From assembly GCF_000002235.5 (NCBI RefSeq), contig NW_022145605.1, forward strand, positions 248,001 through 312,000: a stretch of 64,000 bases of DNA, read 5' to 3'. The notes under the pieces were generated by a model. It saw nothing but the letters and a program-made list of their open reading frames with translations, searched no databases and had not been told where the DNA came from. Positions 23,001 through 29,997 of the stretch are shown piece by piece. Position 1 is the first letter of the stretch. Each line of letters starts with the position of its first letter. Both the position numbers and the translations under genes were made by a program. Source of the stretch: Strongylocentrotus purpuratus (Eukaryota > Echinodermata > Echinoidea > Camarodonta > Strongylocentrotidae).

Positions 23001-25797
23001 AATGACATTTGACCTTGACTTTGTGATCTCAAATTCTACTCACATGATTGGGGATACTTGATTACCCTATAGTCAAAGTTTCATTGACTAAGAACTTATA
23101 CTTTAAAAATTATATCAAAAATTCAAAAACTTAACCTTAGGTTAAGTTTTTGATGTTGACGCCGTCGCCGCCGCCATCGCCGTCACCGGAAAAGCGGCGC
23201 CTACATGTATGTCTCGCTTTTTGCTACGCAGGCTAGACAAAAAATGAATGTAAGTGATATAAAAAATAACAAATGAATATTCAAACTTAAAGTGATACTT
23301 GAGTACTGGTAAAGGTCCGTTTTTGTGACTGAAACTGGGATCTGATAATAAACGACTAGTCATGCTTCAATGATGTCAAAACAAATCATAATTAATCAGT
23401 TTAGAGTCAATTTCATGCAAAAATCATGATCGTCTTTCGACTGTGACTTGTGCGTGACAGAGGGCACACACAGATATGCATACATGGGAAAATGTTAACC
23501 CTTGAATATTTGCAGAGTGGATCGCCGCCAAGCCAGAGGACGAAAAAAGATGATAAATGAAGTATACGACCACTTGGGAGGGAATCAGTACTTTCACATA
23601 GATTCAAAACCAACCAAAACACTCACGTTTAAAAAAATCATCAACTACCAACACTCAAGTATCACTTTAAAGACAGTATAGTAAAGTTATAAATCAAAAC
23701 AAAAATTAACTAAAAAACAATTAAAACACAAATTTAACACAAATTAAACTCTTACAATACATTTAAACATACCTGTAGCTTCATTGTGGCAGTCGATTCC
23801 AAACGCTTACGACTGTTAAATTCAGATACGACAACGGGTGTCACCTCAATCCGTTGGTCAACTGTTACTGCTACACCGGTATGCTCCTCCCACAGACTAA
23901 CGCCGATCGAATCCTCTCCATCTTTGAGTAGAATATTTCTCACTCGCTTTTCCCCCCTAACTGTCCGAACTTCTCCCACCTTTATCAAAATAAATATACA
24001 AAATCATTAATCTAAACATGATTAAACATCAACGGAGGCGCAAATCTATTACAAAATCTGGGAGGGGGGGGGGGACACCACATGATTTTACTTTTTTAAG
24101 ACAGGGCTATTTTGTGAAGCTAAAAAAATGGTGGCCTATCATTATTATTATTATTATATTACAATTATGTACGTGTGTCCTATTCCTAAATTTGTGGGGA
24201 GGGGGACATTAGATATTGTGTCCCCCATCTTCAAAATTGTAAGGGGGGGGGACATGTCCCCCGTCCCCCCTGGATTTACGCACATGAACATCAAAAAAAT
24301 ACATTTTAACCAATAAAATTAGGCAAAAGAAACCTGCCAAGCTGCCACAAACAAATATTTTTTGTTTCCAGCACTACATACCCACAAACTCAATACACTT
24401 TACAACAAAATTCCCTTCATACATATTACATCACATAATGATCATATTCTTGAACGATTCACAACATATACCCACCCTTACTTAAAAATAATCTGACTAC
24501 ATCTCGAAAATAAATCTGATTCAAATACTACAGTAGGCCTACCCCATATTAACAACTGCCAACATCATGTCTTGTCTTTCCAGTGATGCCCACAATCAAT
24601 ATGTTGATTATTATGGCTTATAAAGATTGCATGTATGTAGGCTAAACTTGCATTGCACTGTCTGTTCATCACATAGAATGTGTGTATCCTTCAATTTTAT
24701 TTTCTTGTTGGTTACATTTTTTTCCCTGCTCATTACACACATTCTATGCCAATACAATAATCATAAATAACTTTGCATTAACACTCATAACTAATAATCA
24801 GTAACCACCGAACAATAACCAAGATACAAAGTCAATGACATTTAACAACTTGGTAATTAACAGCACCAAATTTTTTTCCAACAAACTAAACATTAACATT
24901 TAGATTATATTCATAATCACCTCTGACACCACACCCCTCACTGTGGCACGTCTTTTCGCTGGACTCTTGTGAATCTCTCGGATGGACAGAAGTGCTGGGT
25001 GCCTATACTCTCTGACAGCATCTCTAGGAATTTCGAAGGGCGCTCCAGTCAAAAAAATCTACAACAAAACAATAAATATGTACACATTCATAAATATCTA
25101 AATTCCATTGATATCTAGACTAGTCTATACATTATTAAAAACAAAACAAATCGTCAATGGACTAACAATAATTGTAACTCAATTTTTAGTAAAAATAATT
25201 TGTTAATAGACCCTAGGCCTAGAATCTATAGCCTCTAAGTCTAATATTGATCTTTTACTTGTAGCTAGGAAACTAAATATTGTTCTGTCCAAATTTTACA
25301 TTTCAATCTAAAAAAATATAGAAACTGTGGCATGCAATGCACATCGACTGCATAGGGATGTGTGCAATCTCTATAAGATGGATTTTAGCACACAAAACTC
25401 ATTGCGCGATCAGACATCCTACTAGAGTAGAGCCAGAGCCGAAGTCTAGATCTAGACTACGTCTACGACTAGATCTACGTTAACTCACCTGGCTCTTAAG
25501 ATTCACTGTGACCCTCAAATTCAATTCGTCGCAAATTCCATTGCGGATTCCGAAATGCTGATCGCAACTCATCGCCAGCACCTTCTCTACTTGTTTCGGG
25601 TCCCTGTTGCCCGGGTCATTGATGTACACATCGTATATGGCATTTCCTCCTCCCTTTATCACCACATTTCCTTTTAGAAACTCTCTCACTCCCTGGGCCT
25701 GGTCAGTACTTGTTCCCTGTGTCCTTCGTTGATGAAATGCTTCAACTAAAAACATATACATCATGCCTTTCTTTCCGCTTCCAAGAGTCCCAGCCAT
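3619..25797 (-). CDS. OB-fold protein, RPA-like, five exons, 296 aa
   Basis: I joined this gene by eye from five minus-strand exons: 25797-25489, 25058-24921, 23979-23773, 7292-7237 and 3799-3619. They total 891 nt, which is 296 codons plus TGA. Every intron begins GT and ends AG, and the phases are 0, 0, 0 and 2. The central part (about residues 140-215) has RATVRGVVSEVGEVRTVRGE, then KRVRNILLKD, then GVSLWEEHTG. This is the strand order and LxLxD...LW signature of RPA70-type OB-folds, which bind single-stranded nucleic acid. Residues about 222-265 (EFQGILMAVSDDEYKIPYEL, then LLDDGDERVLTV) look like a second, weaker OB-type barrel. No CxxC zinc ribbon, signal peptide or membrane segment is seen. 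No AATAAA is obvious within ~400 bp after the stop. A nuclear ssDNA-binding role is inferred, not shown. I do not recognise the orthologue. Confidence 0.8.
3800..4443. other. Intron 4, distal part; nothing recognised
   Basis: AT-rich intron sequence. The string GGTCGGTTTT occurs twice (near 3910 and 4221) without clear repeat borders. I see no exon or element here. Confidence 0.5.
4444..5412 (+). mobile_element. TIR-bounded element carrying a THAP exon
   Basis: A perfect 20-bp inverted pair, AATAGGCCTGTTTACTAATG at 4444-4463 and its reverse complement at 5393-5412, encloses 969 bp. GC and CpG content are well above the surrounding intron. Subterminal parts are also partly inverted copies, for example GCGATGTGGGG at about 4561 and its partner near 5250. 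No clear target-site duplication is seen; the right side reads TTAA but the left does not. DNA transposons with THAP-bearing transposases (P and Kolobok types) are known. This copy would be an internally deleted derivative. Confidence 0.62.
4733..5159 (+). CDS. THAP-domain protein, first exon
   Basis: The ATG at 4733 (AAAATGGGAGG) opens 142 codons plus one base, ending at CAAG before a consensus donor GTAAGT (5160-5165). Without splicing the frame stops at about 5176. The C2CH THAP zinc module is complete: C7 (or C6), C11, 53 residues, C65, two residues, H68. It also has the invariant-type W44 and an FIPFPKPK loop, with HPVP where AVPTIF-like prolines lie. THAP domains bind DNA in transcription factors and in P-type transposases. 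The remainder (residues ~90-140) is basic, then acidic, with PPPRDRSASLPPCKKQKQ as a possible nuclear localisation signal. No second exon was found, and it lies inside a TIR pair, so it is probably transposon-derived. Confidence 0.72.
5413..5930. other. Intron 4, middle part; nothing recognised
   Basis: AT-rich intron DNA with two TACATG microsatellite patches near 5420 and 5520. No open frame or repeat boundary is seen. Confidence 0.5.
5985..6233 (+). pseudogene. Tc1-like transposase N-terminal remnant
   Basis: The frame reads FGVSKGTISNLKHNSKTLAL, then PKSTTNDKDRLITVSRIS. This matches the helix-turn-helix and the PR-x-TT-x-x-DR-x-I linker typical of Tc1/mariner transposases (FGVSxxTVxxL...GRPRxTTxxEDRxI). 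Only the DNA-binding part is present. The DDE/DDD catalytic domain is missing, and the frame runs into unrelated sequence after about residue 60. The ATG at 5985 need not be a real start. It is a plain DNA-transposon fragment in intron 4 of the OB-fold gene. Confidence 0.65.
6240..7236. other. Intron 4, proximal part, with small palindrome
   Basis: No exon is seen. A 34-nt imperfect palindrome at 6911-6944 (TAGCTCATTTTGACCC... GAGCTA) resembles the hairpin ends of short interspersed repeats. A (TACATG)n patch lies at about 7030-7052. Overlapping short frames at 6503-6819 lack any domain. Confidence 0.45.
7237..7292 (-). CDS. OB-fold gene, exon 4 (56 nt)
   Basis: The acceptor is TTTTTTTATTTGCAG before ATGGTTATTTG and the donor is GATGATGA before GTATGT. 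It enters in phase 0 and leaves in phase 2, giving MVICNAEFQGILMAVSDD plus two bases. The split codon GA+G gives E when joined to exon 5. The small size is unusual, but the phase fit on both sides and the continued sense of the protein support it. Confidence 0.72.
7636..7826. repeat. Left-arm long hairpin
   Basis: GTCTCTCACTCGGACAGGTA at 7636 pairs with its reverse complement ending at 7826. The arms are ~90 bp with a short loop around CATTGATA and few mismatches. It would fold into a long stem in single-stranded DNA or RNA. Confidence 0.9.
7893..8350. repeat. ~29-bp minisatellite, left arm
   Basis: About 14 tandem versions of TTGTCAAGTCAGGTCAGATAATATTA-like units alternate TATCTTTG, TATCCTTG and TAACTTG spacers and become more variant toward 8350. 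Open frames here (VKSGQIIL repeats) come from the repeat having no stops in one frame; there is no sign of a real protein. Confidence 0.88.
8962..8982. repeat. 21-base G-run
   Basis: An uninterrupted guanine run within the conserved core. Counterparts are a 12-G run at 10,262-10,273 and C-runs at 15,842-15,860 and about 12,652-12,667. It could form a G-quadruplex, and its length may be unreliable in assembly. Confidence 0.85.
9183..10096. other. Inner left arm, non-coding, mirrored on the right
   Basis: Segments here recur in reverse complement at about 13,880-14,600, such as the CTAGAGGCCTAGTCTGCATG block near 9820 and the CCCGAGATATACCCGACAG block near 9200. Short frames have no domain. 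Confidence 0.6.
10407..10982 (-). mobile_element. 5'-truncated LINE 3' end with target duplication
   Basis: A 10-bp direct repeat TAATTCAATT flanks the insertion at 10,397-10,406 and 10,983-10,992. The empty site is visible in the related core copy near 9120 (CATGCCAATTATCCCGTTAT). On the minus strand the insert ends in AATAAACTGAACTGAACTGA, a short pentamer (ACTGA) tail instead of poly(A), as some LINE clades have. Its 5' end carries the last RT-side codons, then a ~400-bp 3' UTR with a GA/CT-rich patch. Confidence 0.85.
10803..10982 (-). pseudogene. LINE reverse transcriptase C-terminal tail (59 codons)
   Basis: The minus-strand frame, open from the truncation point to TGA at 10,805-10,803, includes ASYSCRHHAPEIWNLLPTNI, then SFYNSFKRNLKSFL. 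This is the APxxWNxLPxxI...SFKxxLKxxL signature found at the end of many non-LTR retrotransposon ORF2 proteins. Only this tail is present; catalytic RT motifs lie upstream and are absent. The LINE clade cannot be decided from this piece. Confidence 0.8.
11000..12240. other. Centre of the foldback element, non-coding
   Basis: Bases 11,000-11,160 are mirrored at about 14,680-14,830. The rest, to about 12,240, is unique in the window and is probably the loop between arms. ORFs at 11,043-11,291, 11,748-11,975 and 12,001-12,312 have no recognisable motif. Confidence 0.5.
12250..12500. repeat. Direct repeat of 13,690-13,950
   Basis: Both stretches share TCTGCAGAAACAGACTCTAT, TTTGAATGGTTGTCAAATAA and TACATGCAGACTAGG in the same order. 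This shows the right half of the element was itself partly duplicated. Confidence 0.75.
12921..13102. repeat. Short inverted-repeat element (MITE-like)
   Basis: ACATGTTTAGCATCC at 12,921 and the reverse complement of ACATGTTTAGCGTCC ending at 13,102 bound 182 bp of T- and A-run-rich DNA. Inner parts are also roughly complementary. No target duplication was identified. Confidence 0.5.
13235..13560. repeat. Cluster of GGACCGCTATTCATAA repeats
   Basis: Five or so direct versions (near 13,240, 13,315, 13,338, 13,402 and 13,428) of GGACCGCTATTCATAA or GGTCGCTATTCATAA are followed by inverted versions near 13,505 and 13,530. The cluster forms a local foldback of about 320 bp. Confidence 0.7.
14966..15800. 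mobile_element. TA-flanked MITE nested in the right arm
   Basis: The insert starts TATGAAGAGCTTCATTCC and ends GGAATGAAACTCTTCA, flanked by TA (14,964-14,965 and 15,801-15,802). The empty site is seen in the left arm near 9022 (CAGCATACAGAG). The motif TTCATTCCAAAAGGAGCTAA occurs eight times within it, four in each orientation. Bases 15,180-15,360 and 15,590-15,790 are inverted copies. The TA duplication suggests mobilisation by a Tc1/mariner-type transposase. No coding frame. Confidence 0.78.
15842..15860. repeat. 19-base C-run (right-arm partner of the G-run)
   Basis: This homopolymer lies at the mirrored position of the run at 8,962-8,982, within the reverse-complemented core. Confidence 0.85.
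16480..16945. repeat. ~29-bp minisatellite, right arm
   Basis: Reverse-complement counterpart of the left minisatellite: tandem GACCTGACTTGACAAGGATA-type units. Unit order and variants, including the CCCGGACTTGAC units, largely match the left arm, so the arms were duplicated with the array already formed. Confidence 0.88.
17006..17244. repeat. Right-arm long hairpin
   Basis: Arms of ~95 bp starting GTCTCTCACTCGGACAGG at 17,006 and ending in the complement at 17,244. The loop has grown to about 50 bp by TA repeats, unlike the left-arm hairpin. Confidence 0.9.
17639..19404. mobile_element. hAT-like palindromic non-autonomous element
   Basis: The ends TAGGCCTGAGTC and GACTCAGGCCTA are inverted and flanked by a perfect 8-bp direct repeat GTAGAGTG (17,631-17,638 and 19,405-19,412). 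An 8-bp duplication and TAGG-type ends are features of the hAT superfamily. Internally, about 17,870-18,535 and 18,575-19,220 are near-perfect inverted copies meeting around a CACGTGATGTTCACGTG centre, so most of the element is one giant palindrome. GC-rich CCCGGG-bearing blocks lie just inside each end. No transposase frame. Confidence 0.88.
19413..20919. other. Intron 3 stretch without a confident gene
   Basis: AT-rich apart from a GC-richer patch at 20,040-20,270. A minus-strand frame there (about 20,242-19,979) ends near a GTGAGT, but its phase does not fit between exons 3 and 4 and I recognise no domain. Confidence 0.45.
20920..21153 (+). pseudogene. Decayed LINE reverse-transcriptase fragment
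   Basis: The frame reads FAADSKVALGLYKTLSNLVI, SHFEYMSFVVDAATHQ and STQRACIASL. This parallels the post-catalytic RT stretch of non-LTR elements (WGAD...LYKTLVxSxLDYGSxVY...QNxxLRxxxGAFRTSPxxSL). It lacks the FADD box and everything upstream, and the flanks show no target duplication. Only the order of motifs supports it, so the call is tentative. Confidence 0.5.
21154..21643. other. Intron 3 stretch; nothing recognised
   Basis: Low-complexity AT-rich DNA with a C-run at about 21,351-21,361. No exon or repeat boundary seen. Confidence 0.45.
21648..22180. mobile_element. TTAA-type MITE, 533 bp
   Basis: The ends AGGGACTTGGTAACATTGTT and AACAATGTTACCAAGTCACT are inverted with one mismatch. They are flanked by TTAA at 21,644-21,647 and 22,181-22,184. 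TTAA duplications are made by piggyBac- and Kolobok-type transposases. No coding frame inside. Confidence 0.8.
22256..22500. other. Short GC-richer stretch, unassigned
   Basis: A minus-strand frame of 89 codons covers this part (from 22,525). It contains CPFQGIKVLFFDQFKSVPLP but no motif I know, and it has no matched splice sites for the OB-fold gene. It merges into the repeats at 22,500 and is more likely repeat-derived than coding. Confidence 0.4.
22500..22960. repeat. ~150-bp tandem repeat, three degenerate copies
   Basis: Each copy has (T)GCATAAATTA, then CAAAATTCTGTGTAGAAG, then AAATCAAAATCGGT, then GAGAAATGA and a run to AAGCAATTTTTG. The copies begin near 22,509, 22,670 and 22,815 and are about 70-80% alike by eye. 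Confidence 0.75.
23124..23152. repeat. Perfect 14-bp-arm palindrome
   Basis: CAAAAACTTAACCT, one base, then its exact reverse complement. It is followed at once by a (GCC)-rich patch to about 23,190 and a GCGGCGCCTACATGTATGTC block. This looks like the end of a common interspersed repeat, not a host terminator. Confidence 0.75.
23291..23666. mobile_element. TTAA-type MITE, 376 bp
   Basis: The ends AGTGATACTTGAGT and ACTCAAGTATCACT are inverted, and the match extends a few bases further with mismatches. TTAA flanks both sides (23,287-23,290 and 23,667-23,670). The termini differ from the 533-bp element nearby, so it is a separate family. It lies ~100 bp from the exon 3 donor. Confidence 0.8.
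23773..23979 (-). CDS. OB-fold gene, exon 3 (69 codons)
   Basis: The acceptor is TTTTGATAAAG before GTGGGAGAAG and the donor is CTACAG before GTATGT, phase 0. It encodes most of the OB barrel: VGEVRTVRGEKRVRNILLKD, GEDSIGVSLWEEHTG, then a later strand IEVTPVVVSEFNSRKRLEST. The W in SLW sits where RPA-type OB-folds usually have an L-W-x-E/D element. A plus-strand frame over the same bases is a shadow. The next exon is 16.5 kb away. Confidence 0.85.
23980..24920. other. Intron 2 with G-rich repeat ends
   Basis: Contains GGGGGGGGGGGGACACC near 24,061 and GGGGGGGGACATGTCCCCC at about 24,243, with a (ATT)n tract between (24,139-24,160). This may be a degenerate MITE. The short plus-strand frames are not coding. 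Confidence 0.5.
24921..25058 (-). CDS. OB-fold gene, exon 2 (46 codons)
   Basis: The acceptor is TTTTGTTGTAG before ATTTTTTTG and the donor is TCAGAG before GTGATT, phase 0 at both ends. It encodes IFLTGAPFEIPRDAVREYRH and ends RRATVRGVVSE, the first strand of the OB-fold. The segment is too short to stand out as an isolated ORF. The support is the splice sites, the open frame and the continuity of the fold into exon 3. Confidence 0.82.
25489..25797 (-). CDS. OB-fold gene, exon 1 (103 codons)
   Basis: The exon starts at ATG 25797-25795, the first in-frame ATG, and runs to AGCCAG before GTGAGT, phase 0. It encodes MAGTLGSGKKGMMYMFLVEA and ends NLRVTVNLKSQ. GC content and CpG density are clearly above the flanks. 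Residues 1-103 (with INDPGNRDPKQVEKVLAMSC) match no motif I recognise, though alternating hydrophobic stretches such as NAIYDVYI and LNLRVTVNL would fit beta strands. The following intron is 430 bp. Confidence 0.85.
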
Positions 25798-26156
25798 TAT
25801 TAATTTATTTCTAGCTAAAATTGAGTGTAGAGTACTATAGTAGTCTAGATCTACTGTAGACTAAAAGTGCCATGTGCGCGTACGTTCAGTTCGAAAACAA
25901 CTCGACGCGTGTTTCACTTTTCACGTTTTCACGTTTTTCACTTTTTTTTAGTATCGCGGCAGATAATTGGTCCCTATTCTTACTCTCTCAAAGTTCTATC
26001 CAATCACTACCCCTGTACCTTGTAATCAAAATGAATATAGTCCTCGAATATCTATATAATGTACTCGTTCACTTAATGTTAATTTAAAAGTCTAAACAAA
26101 ACATTGAAATGTATTTAAAAATACTTTAAAATGACCTAAAATACCATATTATCAAT
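25798..26156. promoter_or_regulatory. 5' flank of the OB-fold gene
   Basis: The 360 bp between the gene start and the repeat array must hold the promoter if the gene is transcribed from here. No TATA box or initiator stands out. A CpG-rich patch (GTGCGCGTACG) lies at about 25,873. Confidence 0.4.
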
Positions 26157-27045
26157 TGTTAAACACATGACGTCATCGTAATGGCCTCCGAACTCAAAAT
26201 TTGAATTTACATATTATTACGTCAGCATATTTTTGGAAAATCGATTGTATCTCTGTAAATATTGATCGATTTTTTTCCAAATTTTGATATGGTTTAGCTG
26301 TGATAATTCTCTACAAATGTAGTAGCCACGATATTTCATTTTGACAAAGGAATCATGGCGTATTTTTGCGATTAAAGGAGGCATGTAAATTTTTTACATT
26401 TTGCGTGTATTCTCTATGGGACATGACTTTTTCTCAAAACTGGATTCAACATTCCTGTTTTTTGCGAGCAATATATCGACATTATTTCTGCTTGGATTAT
26501 GTTGATTTTCGAGTATGTTGTAGCTGAGACTATATGTTATCTAAATCACCCCTCATTCTTCCAATACTTCCAAGATCACGCTCATGATCATCATCATTGT
26601 CATTATGATGATAATCATTCCATCAACATCATCATGATCATCATGATCATCATGATCATCATGATCACCATAATCATCATCATCGTCATCTTCATCACCA
26701 TTATCATCATCATCATCATCATGACCATGATCATCATCATGATTATCATTATCGTCATCATGACAATCATGATCACGATCAAGTAGTTCATTTATCGATA
26801 CTTTGTGTCATATTCATTAGAACTACTTATTTTGATATTTGTTTGCATTAAATTTGATCATGATTCATCATGTAGATAATTTCTCAATATTTCGTTCATC
26901 AGTTTAGTTCAGTTTATCAGTTCATCCTTTTAGCTCATCGATTCAGTTCATTTCACATCAGTTCAATCTATCAATTCATCAGTACTTCATCCATCAATTC
27001 AAGACAGACCACCTAATTCGTCCCCATGACGAATTAAATTTCTAG
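26157..27045 (+). repeat. Array unit 0, 5'-truncated
   Basis: Homology to family A begins abruptly near ATGACGTCATCGTAATGGCC. The unit then diverges into an (ATC/ATG)n microsatellite at 26,580-26,780 and a TTCATCAGTT-rich tail seen again only in unit 15. It marks the edge of the array. Confidence 0.75.
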
Positions 27046-27216
27046 TATTTTAATTGAATTTGTACAAAAACACAATTCAATTAAAATAAATTTGTGACCA
27101 CTCTTTTGTGTGCACGATTACTCAAAATTGAACCGTCCAATTTCTTTAAAATTTAAGACAGTCATAGGTCATCATCTTAAGACGTGACAGGAACATTTTC
27201 AAGTTCATCAACATAT

Positions 27217-27246
27217 CGTGACGTCATCCAGGCGCCATTTTGTGAA
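27217..27246 (+). promoter_or_regulatory. CRE plus YY1-like block (example copy)
   Basis: TGACGTCA (CREB/ATF palindrome) is followed four bases later by GGCGCCATTTTGTG, whose complement CAAAATGGCGCC fits the YY1 core. This block is almost unchanged in families A, B and E, the best-kept stretch between them. Binding is inferred only. Confidence 0.55.
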
Positions 27247-28370
27247 GTGCTCTGAGAATCAACTCATGATCATATCTTCATAACCGTAAATCATTTCTCA
27301 TTCATATTTATAACGATTATGGTCAATATCCGTCCGGTCAACTTAAGGTCAATTAACGCGCGCGTACGCGTCCGTCCGCGCGTCGGTGCGCGCAAAAATA
27401 AAAAATGCTCATAATCACTTTTTGATCAAATTAGAGTACGTTTTAGGCCATTTCAAGCATTTCGAAAATTTCGAAAATTTTCGCAAGCATAAATTTTCGC
27501 GCACGTTTGTGTTCGTAATGGTCGTACGCAACCGAGAATCGCCTTTTTTTTGTCTATCATAGTATTGCCTAATTTATTCCAAACGATTTGATACCATGTT
27601 TATCTCTTTATGACCATTAATAACGAAATGAGCGTCCGTTCAAGGTAAAGTCCGTTCGAACCCTCAATTAACTCATGACGTCATCATGATTGCCTCCGTT
27701 CAAGGTAAATGTCCGTGCGTGCGAGCTCTTGTAATACATAGCATATATGGGCAAAAACATGCCTATACAAAATCCATTGTAGCTCTTCAGAATGGATAGA
27801 TACTCCCAATTCTTTTTCATATTTGGATAGATTATGAGTCGGCGATATGATTTCATGTCTCATTTGACACTCAATTAACTCATGACGTCATCATAATGGC
27901 CTCCGAACTCAAAATTTCAATTTGCATATTATGACGTCAGCATATTTTTGGAAAATTGATTGTATCTCTGTAAATATTGATCAATTTTCATCCAAATTTT
28001 GATATGTTCTAGCTGAGACAAATCTCTACAAATAAAGTCACGACGTATTTTTCATTTTGACAATGGCATCATGGCGTATTTTTGTGATTAAAGGAGGCAT
28101 GTCAATTTTCACATTTTGCGTGTATTCTCTACGGGACATGACTTTTTCTCAAAACTGGATTCTACATTGTTGTCTTTCGCGAGCAACATCTCCGTCGTTT
28201 TATCTTCGTTTACGCTGAGCTTTGAGTATGTTGTAGCTGAGACAATGAGCTATGATAAGTGTGCCATTTATTTTTCGATCAGATGCCGGTATCATGCTAA
28301 TATTTCACTTACAAAGTGGGATTCGACAATTGTATTTTCCATTTCCGTGTAATCTCTATGGGAAATATTT

Positions 28371-28435
28371 TGGTATATCGGTAACGCACTTGACTTCCGA
28401 CCTCGAGGTCCCTGGATCGAGTCCGGGCGTCTCCA
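28371..28435 (+). promoter_or_regulatory. tRNA-like module, unit 1
   Basis: Box A-like TGGTATATCGG and box B-like GGATCGAGTCC lie in 65 nt, with an 8-T run six bases after. The T-arm pairs (CCTGG/CCGGG in sister copies), but the acceptor and anticodon stems do not, so it is a tRNA-derived Pol III-type signal, not a working tRNA. Confidence 0.6.
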
Positions 28436-28538
28436 ACAATTTTTTTTCATCAATTTTTTTTACTTTTTGACGTGTCAATGATCATGAAAATTGAAGACAG
28501 ACCACCTAATTCGTCCCCATGACGAATTAAATTTCTAG

Positions 28539-29997
28539 TTAGGTGGTCTGTTATCAACAGACCACCTATTGATTTCGTCAGAATTTTCTTTCTTTATTTA
28601 TTATTTATTTATTTTTATTTATTTCTCCACTTTTTTGTGTATCCGATTTCTCAATATCCATCCGCCCAATTTCTCTCAATTTTGACACAGTTATAGGTCA
28701 TCATTATGAAACGTGACAGGAACATTTTCAAGGTCATCAAATTATCGTGACGTCATCCAGGCGCCATTTTGTGAAATCACATTATCCATCATATCTTCAT
28801 GACGCGTCATCAAAGGTCATTCATATTAATATAACATATACTTCAGGTCAAGGGTCAACAGGTCATGTCATCAAAGGTCACATAAAGGTCATGACGCGCG
28901 CGTATGTGCGCGTCAAAATTTAAAATTGCTCAAAATCACTTAACTATTAAACGAGAGTACGAATCAGGTCATTTTAAGCATTTCAAAATTTTCCGTCCGT
29001 TTGTGTCCCCGCGCGCGGTGTGCGCGCTCACAGCGCGCGGAAAAGGTCAAATTCAAAATGTTTACATGATTTAGATTCCTCTCAACGTAATTGACAATTT
29101 ACATTAATTTCAGTCACTCTTCATATTTCATAAGGCCGTGAGCGTGCGTCAAAGTTCAAAATCCGCGCGTGCTGCTATGGGTAATATAATGCAAATTTGA
29201 TCAAAAACATGCCATTTTAAAAATCGAAATAGCTCTTCAGATAGTCCATCGACCCCCAATTTTTATATCATGGTTGGAGAAAGCATGAGTTGGAGATATG
29301 ATTTCATACCACCCTGACTCGTACAAAGTGAAACAAAGTCATCATATTTGCATCTAAACTCAAACAAATGTATTTTGTTGATGACGTCATTTTTGTCTTT
29401 GTTTAATTGAGATTATCTCACTTATCGGTGATCGATTTTCTCCCACATTTTGATATGTTGTAGCTGAGATAATTCTCTATCAGAATTATGCCATTTATTT
29501 TTCATTTTAATGACGTCATCATAGTTAAATATTCGATTAAAGGCGACAATGCATAATTTGTTATATTTGCGTGTTATGTCTATGGGAGGTCACTTTTTTC
29601 AAAACATGAATCTGCATGACAATGTGTTTTGACCAGTATCTCAGTTATTATACAACAGTTTTCTCCCAAATTTTAGTATGTTGTAGCTGAGACTATTTGC
29701 TATCTAAATATTTCCTTATTTTTTCAATCAGATGTCAGGATCATGCTCATGCTCATCATCATCATCATCATCATCATCAATATCATCATCATCATCATCA
29801 TCATCAATGTCACCATCATCAACATCATCATGATCATGATCATTATCATCATCATCATCACCTTTACTATCATGATCATCATCATGTTTATCATGATCAT
29901 CATTGTTTACATGTCTATATAACTTCTCCCATTCTCAAATCTACCATAAGACTTAGACAGACCACCTTAATCGTCTTCGTGACGATTTAAATTCTAG
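28539..29997 (+). repeat. Array unit 2, family B
   Basis: Opens with the AGGTGGTCTGTTATCAACAG palindrome. 1,459 bp with an (ATC)n tract near 29,754-29,920 and no tRNA-like module. Confidence 0.88.
28845..28891 (+). promoter_or_regulatory. Nuclear-receptor half-site cluster (example copy)
   Basis: AGGTCA-A-GGGTCA (DR1), GGGTCA-AC-AGGTCA (DR2) and AGGTCA-CATAA-AGGTCA (DR5) lie within 47 bp. Most B units keep all three; unit 3 has lost the DR5. DR1 and DR5 arrangements are known receptor response elements (RXR/RAR and relatives). Function here is untested. Confidence 0.5.

Larger units (their letters stand above)
27046..28538 (+). repeat. Array unit 1, family A
   Basis: Begins with the palindrome TATTTTAATTGAATT...AATTCAATTAAAATA. 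1,493 bp; a complete family A reference copy with a tRNA-like module. Confidence 0.88.

Noticed and set aside
27668-27856. Recurring ~62-codon minus-strand ORF in the A units
   Set aside because: It recurs because the units are repeats. Changes between copies show no codon-position bias by eye, and unit 15 lacks it.
28116-28352. Recurring ~78-codon plus-strand ORF (MRVFSTGHDFFSKLDS...)
   Set aside because: It overlaps the subrepeats, and copies are truncated or extended by small indels, as expected for non-coding repeat DNA.
29697-29990. Histidine-rich ORF, and similar ones near 44,531, 60,534 and 61,876
   Set aside because: They are readings of (ATC)n microsatellite in one frame; length varies with the repeat and there is no conserved start.
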